Source: an uncultured Roseateles sp. (lineage in GTDB: Bacteria > Pseudomonadota > Gammaproteobacteria > Burkholderiales > Burkholderiaceae_C). Taken from it: DNA of 64,000 bases. The translations under genes and the position numbers were made by a program. Below are positions 1-8,414 of this stretch, in pieces. The stretch spans positions 4,340,001-4,404,000 of the forward strand of contig NZ_OY729424.1 in the NCBI RefSeq assembly GCF_963422335.1. The letters are read 5' to 3'. The notes beneath the pieces were generated by a model. The model saw only the letters and a program-made list of their open reading frames with translations. It ran no database searches and was not told the origin of the DNA. Numbering within the stretch: the stretch's first letter is position 1; each line of letters opens with the position of its first letter.

Positions 1-527
1 TGGGCTTGCCAGATCGCCAGCACAGGGAACGCGCTGCGCAGCAGATGAACAGAGGGCATCAGCCTGAGCCGCAGCTGCTGTGGCTCATGTTCGGCCAGCA
101 AGCCAAGGCTGGCCGGTTCGGCTTCCGTATCGGCGGCGCCTTCTGCACAGGCCAGCAGCCAGTCCAGCCTGGCGCAGTCGGGCAGATAGGGTTCGTCTTG
201 GAGCTGCGGGCTTTGCCGCAGGAAATCGGGCAGGTGCTCGCCCAGCCAGGCCAGATCGCCGCGCGCCGGCGGATGGGCCTGCCAATAGGCTCGGGCCAGG
301 GCGGCGAAGGCCTCTTCGCCCATCAGCGCCTGCACTGTCGGGAAGCTGCTGGCCAGCGCCCGCTCGGCCGAAGCCCCGGCATTGGCACGGTAGGCGCTCA
401 GGCCGCGCGCCAGGCGAGCACCCTGCTCGCTCAGCCAGTCAGCCAGCGCCGCGTCCCCGCCCGGCTGCTGCAGCACCCGGACCAGGGCCTGCTGGCGCTC
501 CAGCTCGCGGGCATGGCCCTCGCTCAC
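1..527 (-). CDS. DUF2063 (BufC/HvfC-like) protein, partial
   Basis: Third gene of a bufferin-type operon; the 3' end lies outside the window, leaving about 175 residues. The start is GTG, its bases overlapping the TGA of the DUF692 gene upstream (GTGA), which implies translational coupling. The N-terminal half has the DUF2063 pattern: an alpha-helical region with a LSAYRANA stretch and a SSFPTVQALMGEEAF stretch. In this family the protein partners the DUF692 (MNIO) enzyme and is thought to present the precursor peptide to it. Assignment rests on motif pattern plus the three-gene context (DUF2282, DUF692, DUF2063). The C-terminal part cannot be judged. Confidence 0.85.
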   Translation of the reverse strand, partial: MSEGHARELERQQALVRVLQQPGGDAALADWLSEQGARLARGLSAYRANAGASAERALASSFPTVQALMGEEAFAALARAYWQAHPPARGDLAWLGEHLPDFLRQSPQLQDEPYLPDCARLDWLLACAEGAADTEAEPASLGLLAEHEPQQLRLRLMPSVHLLRSAFPVLAIWQA

Positions 528-1375
528 AGGGCCTCCAGGCGTTGCATGGCCTTGGCGGCCTCGTCGAGGAGTACGCTCAAGACGGGTACATCGGTGTCCC
601 ACTCCAGCAGCGTAGGCTTGGGGCCCAGGCACTCGAGCGCGTAGTCAAAGGCGTCCCAGACCGGTACGTGCACCCGGCTGCCATGGTCGTCGATGACCAG
701 GTCGCCGGTGTCGCAATAGCCGGCGAGGTGGATCTCGCCCACCGATAGCGGCTCGATGCGGTCAAGCCAGCGCCTGACTTCGGCGAGCGCCTGCGCTTCG
801 TCAGGCTGGCGGTTCAGCGCATTGACCATCAGATTATTGACGTCCAGCAGCAGACCGCAACCGCTGCGACGGGCCAGCTCGTTGAAGAACTCGGGCTCAG
901 CCAGGCCGTCATCGGCCCAGCTCAGATAGGCGGAGAGGTTCTCCACCAGCAGGGGGCGCTTGAGTCGTTCCTGCACCCGTTGCACATGGGCAACCATGAT
1001 GTCCAGTGCCGCCGGCGTGAAGGCCAGCGGCAGCAGATCGTTCATATGCACCACGGTCCCCGAGGCAAAACCCGGTACGCGGGCGAAGCTGGCATGGTCC
1101 GACACCCTGACCGGCTCGATCTCGACCACCAGCTCGGCCAGCCGGTCCAGATGCCAGTCGTCCAACCCCATCGCCGAGCCCAGCGACAGGCCCACGCCGT
1201 GCAGGCTGATGTCGTAGTGCTCGCGCGCCTCGCGCAACAGCGCTCGGGCGGCGCCACCCGCGGCGAAGAAGTTCTCGGAGTGCACCTCCAGAAAACCCAG
1301 GGCAGGCAGGGTCTCGATCAGCTCGCCGTAATGCGGCTGCCGCCAGCCAATGCCCGCCTCCGCTCGGTCGGTCAT
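524..1375 (-). CDS. DUF692 multinuclear nonheme iron enzyme (MNIO, BufB-like)
   Basis: This 283-residue protein has the full length of the DUF692/MNIO family, TIM-barrel enzymes that use two or three iron ions to modify cysteines in ribosomal peptides. Family signatures visible: EVHSENFF near residue 30, LVENLSAYLSW near 142, LLLDVNNLMVNA near 175, EIHLAGY near 215 and VIDDHGSRVHVPVW near 228; these hold the conserved His, Glu, Asp and Asn metal ligands. It lies 13 bases after the DUF2282 precursor gene and overlaps the DUF2063 gene, so the three form one operon. From the family, its likely role is to turn precursor cysteines into copper-chelating heterocycles. The exact chemistry here is inferred. 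Confidence 0.92.
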   Translation of the reverse strand: MTDRAEAGIGWRQPHYGELIETLPALGFLEVHSENFFAAGGAARALLREAREHYDISLHGVGLSLGSAMGLDDWHLDRLAELVVEIEPVRVSDHASFARVPGFASGTVVHMNDLLPLAFTPAALDIMVAHVQRVQERLKRPLLVENLSAYLSWADDGLAEPEFFNELARRSGCGLLLDVNNLMVNALNRQPDEAQALAEVRRWLDRIEPLSVGEIHLAGYCDTGDLVIDDHGSRVHVPVWDAFDYALECLGPKPTLLEWDTDVPVLSVLLDEAAKAMQRLEAL

Positions 1376-1388
1376 CGCCTGCGCCCGG

Positions 1389-1667
1389 TCAGGCCTTCTT
1401 CATCTTGGCCTTGGCCTCGTCGGCGCTGGTGCCCTTCATGTCCTTGCAAGTGCCCTTGGGCACGTACTTCCACTCGTCAGCGCCCATGTCCACCTTGGAC
1501 TGGCCGGCGCAGGAGTGGCTGCCCGACAGATTGGCGCAGTCATTCTGGCCTGCCTTGACGATGCCAAAGCACTTTTCCTTGGGCTTGTCCTGGGCGGCGG
1601 CATGACCCACCAGGCCCAGGGCCAGAACGGAAGCGAGGGCGGAAGAAACAATCAGCTTTTGGTTCAT
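1389..1667 (-). CDS. DUF2282 bufferin precursor peptide (BufA1-like)
   Basis: A 92-residue exported peptide: an N-terminal signal sequence of about 25 residues ending near GHAAAQ, then a mature part with four cysteines (KEKCFGI, QNDCANL, SHSCAGQ, KGTCKDM). This is the DUF2282 pattern seen in bufferins, periplasmic peptides whose cysteines are modified by the MNIO enzyme to bind copper. The lysine-rich tail (DEAKAKMKKA) is polar. Ribosome binding site GGAG lies 7 bases before the ATG. It is first in the operon with the DUF692 and DUF2063 genes and is divergent from a sigma factor gene, which suggests metal- or stress-dependent control. Confidence 0.9.
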   Translation of the reverse strand: MNQKLIVSSALASVLALGLVGHAAAQDKPKEKCFGIVKAGQNDCANLSGSHSCAGQSKVDMGADEWKYVPKGTCKDMKGTSADEAKAKMKKA

Positions 1668-1679
1668 GGTCAGACTCCA

Positions 1680-1717
1680 GTCAATGTTCGAAGGTTAGGG
1701 AAAATATTCGTCAATGT
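1680..1717. promoter_or_regulatory. Divergent promoter region with direct repeat GTCAATGT
   Basis: The 129 bases between the bufferin precursor and the sigma factor gene hold two exact copies of GTCAATGT at 1680-1687 and 1710-1717. They are 30 bases apart, close to three helical turns, so a protein could contact both on one DNA face. The region between them is AT-rich (GGGAAAATATTCG). No convincing sigma-70 or ECF promoter could be fixed by eye. A regulatory role is inferred only from position and spacing. Confidence 0.3.
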
Positions 1718-1796
1718 CTTGCGACCACCGTAGGTCGGCCGACAGGCCCAAGTCCTTACACTGCACAACTTGTCGTCCCGAAAACAGGCCTTGGTG

Positions 1797-2354
1797 ATGA
1801 GCGATTTTGCCCGTGCTGTCGAACAGCTCCGACCTCAGTTGATGCGTTTTGCACAGATGCAGTTGAAAAACGAGGCCTGGGCCGAAGACGCCGTGTCTGA
1901 AACCCTGCTGGCCGCGCTGGAGCGGCCGCTGGCCTTCTCCGGTCAATCCCAGCTCAAGACCTGGCTGGTCGGCATACTGAAACACAAGCTGATCGACCAG
2001 TTGCGCAAGCACACCCGCGAGGTCTCAAGCACCACGGCCGATGACGAGGCCGACCTTGACGAGCAGCTCTTCGCCGCCGATGGCCACTGGCGCGAGGCCC
2101 CCAAGGATTGGGGAGACCCGGAACACTGCCTGCGCCAGGCCGATTTCTTCGCCGTGCTCGAGGTCTGTGTCGACAAGCTGCCCGGCGTGCAGGGCCGCCT
2201 GTTCATGATGCGCGAATGGCTGGAACTGGACACCGACGAAATCTGTAAGGAGCTGGCCATCAGCCCGACCAATCTTTGGGTGATGCTGCATCGCGCCCGG
2301 CTGCGTTTGCGTGACTGTCTGCAGCTCAGCTGGTTCGCCGGCGCCCAGGCCTGA
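1797..2354 (+). CDS. ECF-type sigma-70 family sigma factor
   Basis: This 185-residue protein has the two-domain plan of ECF sigma factors. Sigma region 2 spans about residues 8-75 (LMRFAQMQLKNEAWAEDAV, LKTWLVGILKHKLIDQLRK) and binds the -10 element and core polymerase. Region 4 spans about 125-180 (LPGVQGRLFMMREWLELD, ISPTNLWVMLHRARLRLR) and binds the -35 element. I chose the ATG at 1797; an in-frame TTG at 1770 and GTG at 1794 are possible but add an atypical leader. It is followed after 8 bases by a small zinc-finger gene and is divergent from the bufferin operon, which it may transcribe. Confidence 0.9.
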   Translation: MSDFARAVEQLRPQLMRFAQMQLKNEAWAEDAVSETLLAALERPLAFSGQSQLKTWLVGILKHKLIDQLRKHTREVSSTTADDEADLDEQLFAADGHWREAPKDWGDPEHCLRQADFFAVLEVCVDKLPGVQGRLFMMREWLELDTDEICKELAISPTNLWVMLHRARLRLRDCLQLSWFAGAQA

Positions 2355-2362
2355 GGTTCTAG

Positions 2363-2566
2363 ATGATATTGATGAAAAAGACTTGTCGCGAGGTGACCGC
2401 CCTGACCCTGCAGGCGCTTGACCGCGAGCTGAGTTGGCAGGAACGCCTGGGCGTGCGCCTGCACATGGTGATCTGCTCGGCCTGCCCGAAGTTTGCCCGC
2501 CAGGCGCAGTTCATGCGCAGCGCCATGGGCCGGTGGAAGGACTATTCGGAGCAGGACAAGCCCTGA
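2363..2566 (+). CDS. Small zinc-finger (zf-HC2-like) protein, possible anti-sigma
   Basis: A 67-residue protein with the HxxxCxxC zinc motif of zf-HC2/ZAS anti-sigma domains (HMVICSACPKFARQ, about residues 33-46) and an upstream cysteine in KKTCREV. There is no membrane segment, so it would act in the cytoplasm. It lies 8 bases after the ECF sigma gene and is almost certainly co-transcribed. By family, it would bind the sigma factor and release it on redox or metal stress. It is short for an anti-sigma, and the partner function is inferred from adjacency. A second ATG three codons downstream (2372) is also possible. Confidence 0.75.
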   Translation: MILMKKTCREVTALTLQALDRELSWQERLGVRLHMVICSACPKFARQAQFMRSAMGRWKDYSEQDKP

Positions 2567-2646
2567 TTTCAAGCCTTCTTTTAGGGATGGCCGCGTGGCG
2601 GTGATGGGCATACAAAGCGCTCACCCAAACTGCTGGAGCGCTCACC

Positions 2647-3702
2647 ATGCTGCGTTGCACCTGCCACCCTCACCCCCTGCTGTGCATCATTCCGCCCTAT
2701 ATGCTGGACAACCTCAGCACCTCCTCGGATGCGGCGGTGCGCAAGCTGGCGGTGGAGGCCATCGCCGCGTCGGCCGAGGCCCGTGCCGTGCGCGGTCTGC
2801 TGCAGACCATGCCGCAGATGGCCGCCTTGACCTCGCCCGCGGCCAAGAAGAACCGCCTGATCTACGACGCCAAGACCCTGGGCCAGAACAAGCTGCCCGG
2901 CAAGCTGGTGCGCAGCGAAGGCGACAAGGCGGTGGCCGATCCGGCCGTCAACGAGGCCTATGACTACAGCGGCGTCACCTACGACTTCTACCTGAAGCGC
3001 TTTGCCCGCAACTCGCTGGACGGCCGTGGCATGACGCTGGTGTCCAGCGTGCACCTGAGCAAGAAGCTCAACAACGCGTTCTGGAACGGCCAGCAGATGG
3101 CTTATGGCGATGGTGACGGCCAGCTGTTCATCCGCTTCACCAAGTCGCTGGATGTGGTCGGCCATGAGCTGACCCACGGCGTGGTTTCGCACGAATGCAA
3201 TCTGGAGTACCAGGACGAGTCGGGCGCGCTGAACGAGCACTTCGCCGATGTGTTCGGCATGCTGATACGGCAATGGAAAACCAAGCAGACGGCGGCCAAG
3301 TCCGACTGGCTGATCGGCAAGGACATCATGGGCCCGGGCACCAAGGCCAAGGCCCTGCGCGACTTCGGCCCCGGCAAGGCCTATGAGAACGATCCCAACC
3401 TCGGCACCGACCCCCAGCCCAAGAACCTGAAGGACAAATTCGTCGGCAGCTGGGACAACGGCGGCGTGCACCTGAACTCCGGCATTCCCAACCATGCCTT
3501 CTATTTGTTCGCCAAGGCCGTGGGCGGCAATGCCTTCGACGAGCCGGCGGCGATCTGGTATGAGACCATGCGCAAACTCTCGAGCAACAGCCAGTTCGCC
3601 GACATGGTCAGCACCACGCAAATGGTGGCGACCAAGAACCATGGCGCGGGCAGCAAACAATTGAAGGCCCTCAACGATGCCTGGAAAGCGGTCGGATTCT
3701 GA
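2647..3702 (+). CDS. Protealysin-like M4 (thermolysin family) metalloprotease
   Basis: A 351-residue M4 zinc protease. The zinc motif HELTH lies near residue 174 and the downstream glutamate ligand in GALNEHFADVFG near 198; a later histidine in GVHLNSGIPNHAF fits the catalytic His. There is no signal peptide. Instead the N-terminus is a short propeptide with the CHPHPLLCIIPPYML stretch that marks protealysin-type proteases, which are cytoplasmic or exported without a classical signal. The next gene overlaps by 26 bases and resembles emfourin, the dedicated inhibitor encoded in bicistronic protealysin operons. Length fits the family. Confidence 0.93.
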   Translation: MLRCTCHPHPLLCIIPPYMLDNLSTSSDAAVRKLAVEAIAASAEARAVRGLLQTMPQMAALTSPAAKKNRLIYDAKTLGQNKLPGKLVRSEGDKAVADPAVNEAYDYSGVTYDFYLKRFARNSLDGRGMTLVSSVHLSKKLNNAFWNGQQMAYGDGDGQLFIRFTKSLDVVGHELTHGVVSHECNLEYQDESGALNEHFADVFGMLIRQWKTKQTAAKSDWLIGKDIMGPGTKAKALRDFGPGKAYENDPNLGTDPQPKNLKDKFVGSWDNGGVHLNSGIPNHAFYLFAKAVGGNAFDEPAAIWYETMRKLSSNSQFADMVSTTQMVATKNHGAGSKQLKALNDAWKAVGF

Positions 3703-4009
3703 TAGCCCGGACTGGCAGCACCTGCGCCTGGTCGAGCATGGCGGCTTTGCCGGCCTGATTCGCGGTGCCGAACTGCGTGCAGGCGAGCTGGACGCCAAGC
3801 TCGCCGCACGCGTGTCCCAGCTGCTGGGCAAGGCCCGGGCCGGCGCCGGCCGGGCGGCAGACTATCCCGATGGCCAGAGCCTGAGCCTCGAGGTGCAGAC
3901 CGCCGACGGGCCGTGGACAGCCCATTTCGACAGCGCCGACCTGCCCGACGCGATGGAACAGCTCAAGGGCCTGCTGATCCTCAAGCCGATGGCGCCGCCC
4001 AAAGATTAG
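3677..4009 (+). CDS. Emfourin-like protealysin inhibitor
   Basis: A 110-residue soluble protein with no signal peptide or membrane segment. Its features are an early glycine-rich LVEHGGFAGLIRG stretch, a helical middle (KLAARVSQLLGKAR) and a C-terminal beta-like part (SLEVQTADGPWTAHFD) followed by DAMEQLKGLLILK. Size, position and the 26-base overlap with the protease gene match the emfourin family, slow tight-binding inhibitors of protealysin-like proteases. The overlap implies that protease and inhibitor are made together. Identification rests mainly on context and overall pattern. The ATG at 3677 is the only good start before the conserved region. Confidence 0.8.
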   Translation: MPGKRSDSDSPDWQHLRLVEHGGFAGLIRGAELRAGELDAKLAARVSQLLGKARAGAGRAADYPDGQSLSLEVQTADGPWTAHFDSADLPDAMEQLKGLLILKPMAPPKD

Positions 4010-4021
4010 GAACGCGGCTCC

Positions 4022-7000
4022 TCAGGTGGCTGTGCCGTAGCCCCCGCCCCCGGGCGTCGCGATCACGAACACATCGCCGGCCATCATCTCGGCCGAACCG
4101 ATGTGGTCCAGCTGCTCGATCTGGCCATTGCCACGCTCGATGGTGTTGACGCCCACGGCCCCGGCCTCGCCACCCGCCATGCCGAAGGCGCCAAAGTGCC
4201 GGCCGTTGCTCAGGATGGACGCCGTCATCGCCTCCAGGAAGCGCACCCGGCGCACCCCGCCATTGCCGCCCTGCCACTGGCCGGCGCCGCCCGAGCCGGC
4301 GCGGATCGCGTAGCTGTCCAGCCGCACCGGGAAGCGGAACTCCAGCACCTCGGGATCGGTCAGCCGCGAGTTGGTCATATGGGTCTGCACGACGCTGGTG
4401 CCGGCAAATCCCGGCCCCGCACCGGAGCCACCGGAGATCGTCTCGTAATACTGGTGGGTGGCATTGCCGAAGGTGAAGTTGTTCATGCTGCACTGGCTGG
4501 CAGCCATCACGCCCAGCGCCCCGTACAGCGCATTGGTCACGCAGGTCGAGGTCTCGACATTGCCGGCCACCACCGCCGCCGGCAGCTGCGGGTTCAGCAT
4601 GCAGCCCTCGGGCACGATCACCTCCAGCGGCTTCAGGCAGCCGGCGTTGAGCGGAATGTCGTCATCGACGAGGGTGCGGAACACATACAGCACCGCCGCC
4701 ATCGTCACAGCCTTGGGGGCGTTGAAATTGTTGGGTAGCTGGGGGCTGGTGCCGGTGAAGTCCAGCGTGGCGCTGCGCTCGGCCTTGTTGACAGTAACCT
4801 TGACGGCGATCTGCGCGCCATTGTCCAGCGGCAGGGTGAATTCACCATTCTTCAGTGCGGTGATGACGCGCCGCACCGACTCCTCGGCGTTGTCCTGCAC
4901 ATGCTGCATATAGGCATCGACGGTGGCGCGGCCGAACTGGGCCACCATGGCCCTCAGCTCCTGCACGCCCTTCTCGTTGGCGGCGATCTGCGCGCGCAGA
5001 TCGGCCAGGTTTTGCTGCGGGTTGCGAGACGGGTGCGGCCCCGAGCCCAGCAGCGCCAGGAGCGCCTGCTCGCGCAGCACGCCAGCCTCGACCAGCTTGA
5101 AATTGTCGATCAGCACGCCCTCGTCGTCGATGGTCTTCGAGAATGGCGGCATCGAGCCGGGCGAGATGCCGCCGATATCGGCATGGTGGCCGCGGGAGGC
5201 GACATAGAACGACGGCTTGGCACTGCCCTCCAGGAACACCGGCGTGATCACCGTCACGTCCGGCAGGTGGGTGCCGCCGTGGTAGGGGTCGTTCAGCACA
5301 TAGACATCGCCCTCCACCATGGCCGGGTTGCGGCCTATCACCGTCTTGATCGACTCGCTCATCGAGCCCAGGTGCACCGGCATGTGCGGCGCATTGGCGA
5401 TCAGATTGCCGCCAGCATCGAACAGCGCGCAGCTGAAGTCCAGCCGCTCCTTGATGTTGACCGAGAAGGCGGTGTTCTGCAGCCGCAAGCCCATCTGCTC
5501 GGCAATGTTCATGAACAGATTGTTGAAGACCTCCAGCATCACCGGATCGGCCTCGGTGCCGATGGCGTGGCGGGTGGCGCGGGCGCGGGTGCGCTGCAGT
5601 TCCAGCGCGCCGGCGGCGGTCAATCTGGCCTGCCAGCCGGGCTCCAGCACCGTGGTGGCATTGCGTTCGGCGATGATGGCCGGGCCGTCGATCACGGCGC
5701 CCGGCTGCAGGCCCTCGCGGATGAACAGGCCGGCGGGTCGCCAGCCGGCGTCCTGCTCGTCGGCGGCGCAATACATCTGCACCTGCTCGGTGGCCGCCGC
5801 TTGATGTCCGCTGGTCTCGGCAGCACTCACCACGGCAGCGGGTTCACCGGCCGCGATGGCCTCGACCGACACCGCCTCGATGACCAGCGGCTTGTCGCTC
5901 ATCAGGAAGGCAAAGCGCTGGCGGTAGGCGGTCTCGAACTCGGTGCGGATAGCCGCTGTCGCATCGGCACCTTCGGCCGGGCAGTTGACCAGCAGCGCCG
6001 TGTCCGTGCCCTGGTAGCGCACATGCAGCTTGCGGCGCGTCTGCAGCTCGGCCGCGGCCAGACCCTGGCCGGCCAGTTCGCTGCAGGCGGCTGCGGCCAA
6101 GCCATCCAGGCTGGCTCGCGCCGAGACAAGACCTGCGGCATCCAGCGGCAGCTCGATCGCCGCCTCGCGCATCGCGATCTGGTCGGCCATGCCCATGCCG
6201 TAGGCACTCAGCACGCCGGCCAGCGGGTGCACGAACACCCGAGTCATGCCTAAAGCATCGGCCACCAGGCAGGCATGCTGGCCGCCGGCGCCGCCAAAGC
6301 ACTGCAAGGTGTAGCCGGTCACGTCATAGCCCCGGGCCACCGAGATGCGCTTGATCGCATTGGCCATATTCGCCACGGCGATCTGCAGCGCACCGGCCGC
6401 CACCTCCTCGGCCGTGACGGCGCGACCGGAGGCCTCGCGCATCTGCTGCGCCATCGCCTCGAAGCGCTGCACCACGACCTCGCGGTCCAGCGCCTCGTTG
6501 GCCTGCGGGCCGAAGACCTTGGGAAAGTGCGCCGGCGCAATCTTGCCCAGCATCACATTGGCGTCGGTGGTGGCCAGCGGGCCGCCGCGCCGGTAGCTGG
6601 CCGGGCCGGGGTTGGCGCCGGCCGATTCGGGACCGACACGCAGCCGCGCGCCATCGAAGCGGATGATGGAGCCGCCGCCGGCCGCCACCGTGTGTATGCT
6701 CATCATCGGCGCGCGCATGCGCACACCGGCCACCTGGGTCTCGAAGGCGCGCTCGAACTCACCGGCGAAGTGCGACACATCGGTGGACGTGCCGCCCATA
6801 TCGAAGCCGATCACCTTGTCATGCCCGGCCGCCACGGCCGTGCGCACCATGCCGACAATGCCGCCGGCCGGGCCGGACAGGATGGCGTCCTTGCCCTGGA
6901 ACTGGTGCGCCTCGGTCAAACCACCGGACGACTGCATGAAGAACAGGCGCACGCCGGGCATCTGGCCGGCGACCTGCTCGACATAGCGGCGCAGTATCGG

Positions 7001-7657
7001 CGACAGATAGGCATCGACCACCGTCGTGTCGCCGCGCGCCACCAGCTTCATCAGCGGGCTGACCTGGTGCGAGACCGAGACCTGCGGGAAGCCGATCTCG
7101 CCGGCGATGCGCGCCGCCGCCAGCTCGTGGGCGGTGTAGCGGTAGCCATGCATGAAGACGATGGCGCAGGCGCGGATGCCGGCGTCGAAGGCGGCTTGCA
7201 GCTCGACGCGCAGCGCGGCCTCGTCCAGCGGCGTCACCTCTTCGCCCTGGGCGCCAACGCGCTCGCTGGCCTCGATCACGCGCTCGTAGAGCAGCTCGGG
7301 TAGCTGGATATTGCGCTCGAACAGCTTGGGCCGCGCCTGGTAGGCGATGCGCAGCGCGTCGCGGAAGCCGATGGTCGTGACCAGCACCGTGCGATCGCCC
7401 TTGCGCTCCAGCAGCGCATTGGTGGCCACCGTCGTGCCCATCTTCACGCAGTCCACCCGCTCGGCGGTGATGGCCTCGCCGGGCTGCAGCCCGAGCAGGC
7501 GGCGTATGCCCTCGACAGCCGCGTCGCGGTACTGCTCGGGGTTCTCGGACAGCAGCTTCAAGGTGTGCAGCTCGCCATCCGGGGCGCGGCCGACCAGGTC
7601 GGTGAAGGTGCCGCCGCGGTCTATCCAGAACTGCCAGCGTGGAGGGTTGTGATCCAT
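4022..7657 (-). CDS. oplA: 5-oxoprolinase / hydantoinase, fused HyuA-HyuB type
   Basis: A 1211-residue protein joining both halves of the ATP-dependent hydantoinase/oxoprolinase family. The HyuA-like half starts with the phosphate-binding motif DRGGTFTD near residue 14 and has GFDMGGTSTDVSHF near 285. The HyuB-like half starts about residue 690 (VFNNLFMNIAEQMGLRLQNT) and runs to a glycine-rich end (GDVFVIATPGGGGYG). Length matches bacterial OplA, which opens 5-oxoproline to glutamate using ATP; hydantoin-type substrates are an alternative. It starts 24 bases after the MarR-type gene on the same strand and faces away from a TRAP transporter that may import its substrate. Confidence 0.9.
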   Translation of the reverse strand: MDHNPPRWQFWIDRGGTFTDLVGRAPDGELHTLKLLSENPEQYRDAAVEGIRRLLGLQPGEAITAERVDCVKMGTTVATNALLERKGDRTVLVTTIGFRDALRIAYQARPKLFERNIQLPELLYERVIEASERVGAQGEEVTPLDEAALRVELQAAFDAGIRACAIVFMHGYRYTAHELAAARIAGEIGFPQVSVSHQVSPLMKLVARGDTTVVDAYLSPILRRYVEQVAGQMPGVRLFFMQSSGGLTEAHQFQGKDAILSGPAGGIVGMVRTAVAAGHDKVIGFDMGGTSTDVSHFAGEFERAFETQVAGVRMRAPMMSIHTVAAGGGSIIRFDGARLRVGPESAGANPGPASYRRGGPLATTDANVMLGKIAPAHFPKVFGPQANEALDREVVVQRFEAMAQQMREASGRAVTAEEVAAGALQIAVANMANAIKRISVARGYDVTGYTLQCFGGAGGQHACLVADALGMTRVFVHPLAGVLSAYGMGMADQIAMREAAIELPLDAAGLVSARASLDGLAAAACSELAGQGLAAAELQTRRKLHVRYQGTDTALLVNCPAEGADATAAIRTEFETAYRQRFAFLMSDKPLVIEAVSVEAIAAGEPAAVVSAAETSGHQAAATEQVQMYCAADEQDAGWRPAGLFIREGLQPGAVIDGPAIIAERNATTVLEPGWQARLTAAGALELQRTRARATRHAIGTEADPVMLEVFNNLFMNIAEQMGLRLQNTAFSVNIKERLDFSCALFDAGGNLIANAPHMPVHLGSMSESIKTVIGRNPAMVEGDVYVLNDPYHGGTHLPDVTVITPVFLEGSAKPSFYVASRGHHADIGGISPGSMPPFSKTIDDEGVLIDNFKLVEAGVLREQALLALLGSGPHPSRNPQQNLADLRAQIAANEKGVQELRAMVAQFGRATVDAYMQHVQDNAEESVRRVITALKNGEFTLPLDNGAQIAVKVTVNKAERSATLDFTGTSPQLPNNFNAPKAVTMAAVLYVFRTLVDDDIPLNAGCLKPLEVIVPEGCMLNPQLPAAVVAGNVETSTCVTNALYGALGVMAASQCSMNNFTFGNATHQYYETISGGSGAGPGFAGTSVVQTHMTNSRLTDPEVLEFRFPVRLDSYAIRAGSGGAGQWQGGNGGVRRVRFLEAMTASILSNGRHFGAFGMAGGEAGAVGVNTIERGNGQIEQLDHIGSAEMMAGDVFVIATPGGGGYGTAT

Positions 7658-7680
7658 GGTGTCTCTCGTGCGGTATGGGT

Positions 7681-8265
7681 TCAGAGCGAAGTCGCAGCGC
7701 GGGCGGCCTGGTCGTACAGGCCGGACATGCTGCGCAGCAGCCGCGCCATCTCGCCGATGTCATGGTTGCGCTCGACGTCCAGGTTGTCCACCAGGCAGGC
7801 CTCGCGCACATCCCGGTAGCGGGTGGCGGCGGCCTCGCCCTCGGGCGTGGGGCTGTAGAAGACTTCCTTGCCCTGCTTCTCGGCCAGCACCAGGCCGGCG
7901 GCGACCAGCTTCTTCAGGCCGTAGGCGACCACGTGGGTGTCTTCGTAGTTCAGCACAAAGCAGATGTCGGCCAGCTTCTTGTTGCGGGCGCGGTGATTGA
8001 CGTGGTGCAGCAGCAGCACGTCGGTGATGGTCAGGTCCGGGCAGCCGCTGGCGGCCATGCAGCGCACGGCCCAGCGCGAGAAGGCGTTCCAGGCCACGAT
8101 CAGGCCGAACTCGAACTCCGACAGCTCCAGGCTGCGCGGCGACACCAGATGGGAGGACGAGACGATGCCGCGGCCGTTGCTCGGCGCTGACACCTCGGGC
8201 CTGACGCTTTTTGCGTGGCTCTGGGCCAAGGCCTTCTTCGGGCTGTTCTGGGTCTTGCCGGCCAT
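7681..8265 (-). CDS. MarR-type winged-helix regulator
   Basis: A 194-residue regulator with a winged-helix domain at about residues 65-165: DLTITDVLLLHHVNHR, then the recognition part FVLNYEDTHVVAYGLKKLV and the wing EKQGKEVFYSPTPEG. The N-terminal 45 residues are polar and basic and look disordered. The ATG at 8265 has GGAG 6 bases upstream; an upstream TTG at 8277 is less likely. It precedes the oxoprolinase gene on the same strand and is divergent from dctPQM, the usual place for a regulator of both operons. The ligand is unknown and is probably the transported substrate. Confidence 0.85.
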   Translation of the reverse strand: MAGKTQNSPKKALAQSHAKSVRPEVSAPSNGRGIVSSSHLVSPRSLELSEFEFGLIVAWNAFSRWAVRCMAASGCPDLTITDVLLLHHVNHRARNKKLADICFVLNYEDTHVVAYGLKKLVAAGLVLAEKQGKEVFYSPTPEGEAAATRYRDVREACLVDNLDVERNHDIGEMARLLRSMSGLYDQAARAATSL

Positions 8266-8280
8266 GGTTGTCTCCAAGCG

Positions 8281-8359
8281 TCTTGCCGATACTTTATCTA
8301 TAAATTATCAGCAATCTTCAAATATTTTGGAATCCTGGGGTCAACCACTATCGGCAAGA
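8281..8359. promoter_or_regulatory. Divergent control region with 11-bp inverted repeat
   Basis: Between the MarR-type gene and dctP lie TCTTGCCGATA (8281-8291) and its exact reverse complement TATCGGCAAGA (8349-8359), 57 bases apart. The DNA between them is strikingly AT-rich for this genome and holds ACTTTATCTATAAATTATC, with TTATC twice. The arms may be paired operator sites for the adjacent regulator, with the AT-rich core carrying the divergent promoters. The arms and composition are seen directly; the role is inferred. Confidence 0.5.
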
Positions 8360-8414
8360 AGGTCAACACGGCGCATGCTCCGCAAGTCGTTCTACCCCAC
8401 CCACTGGAGTGATC

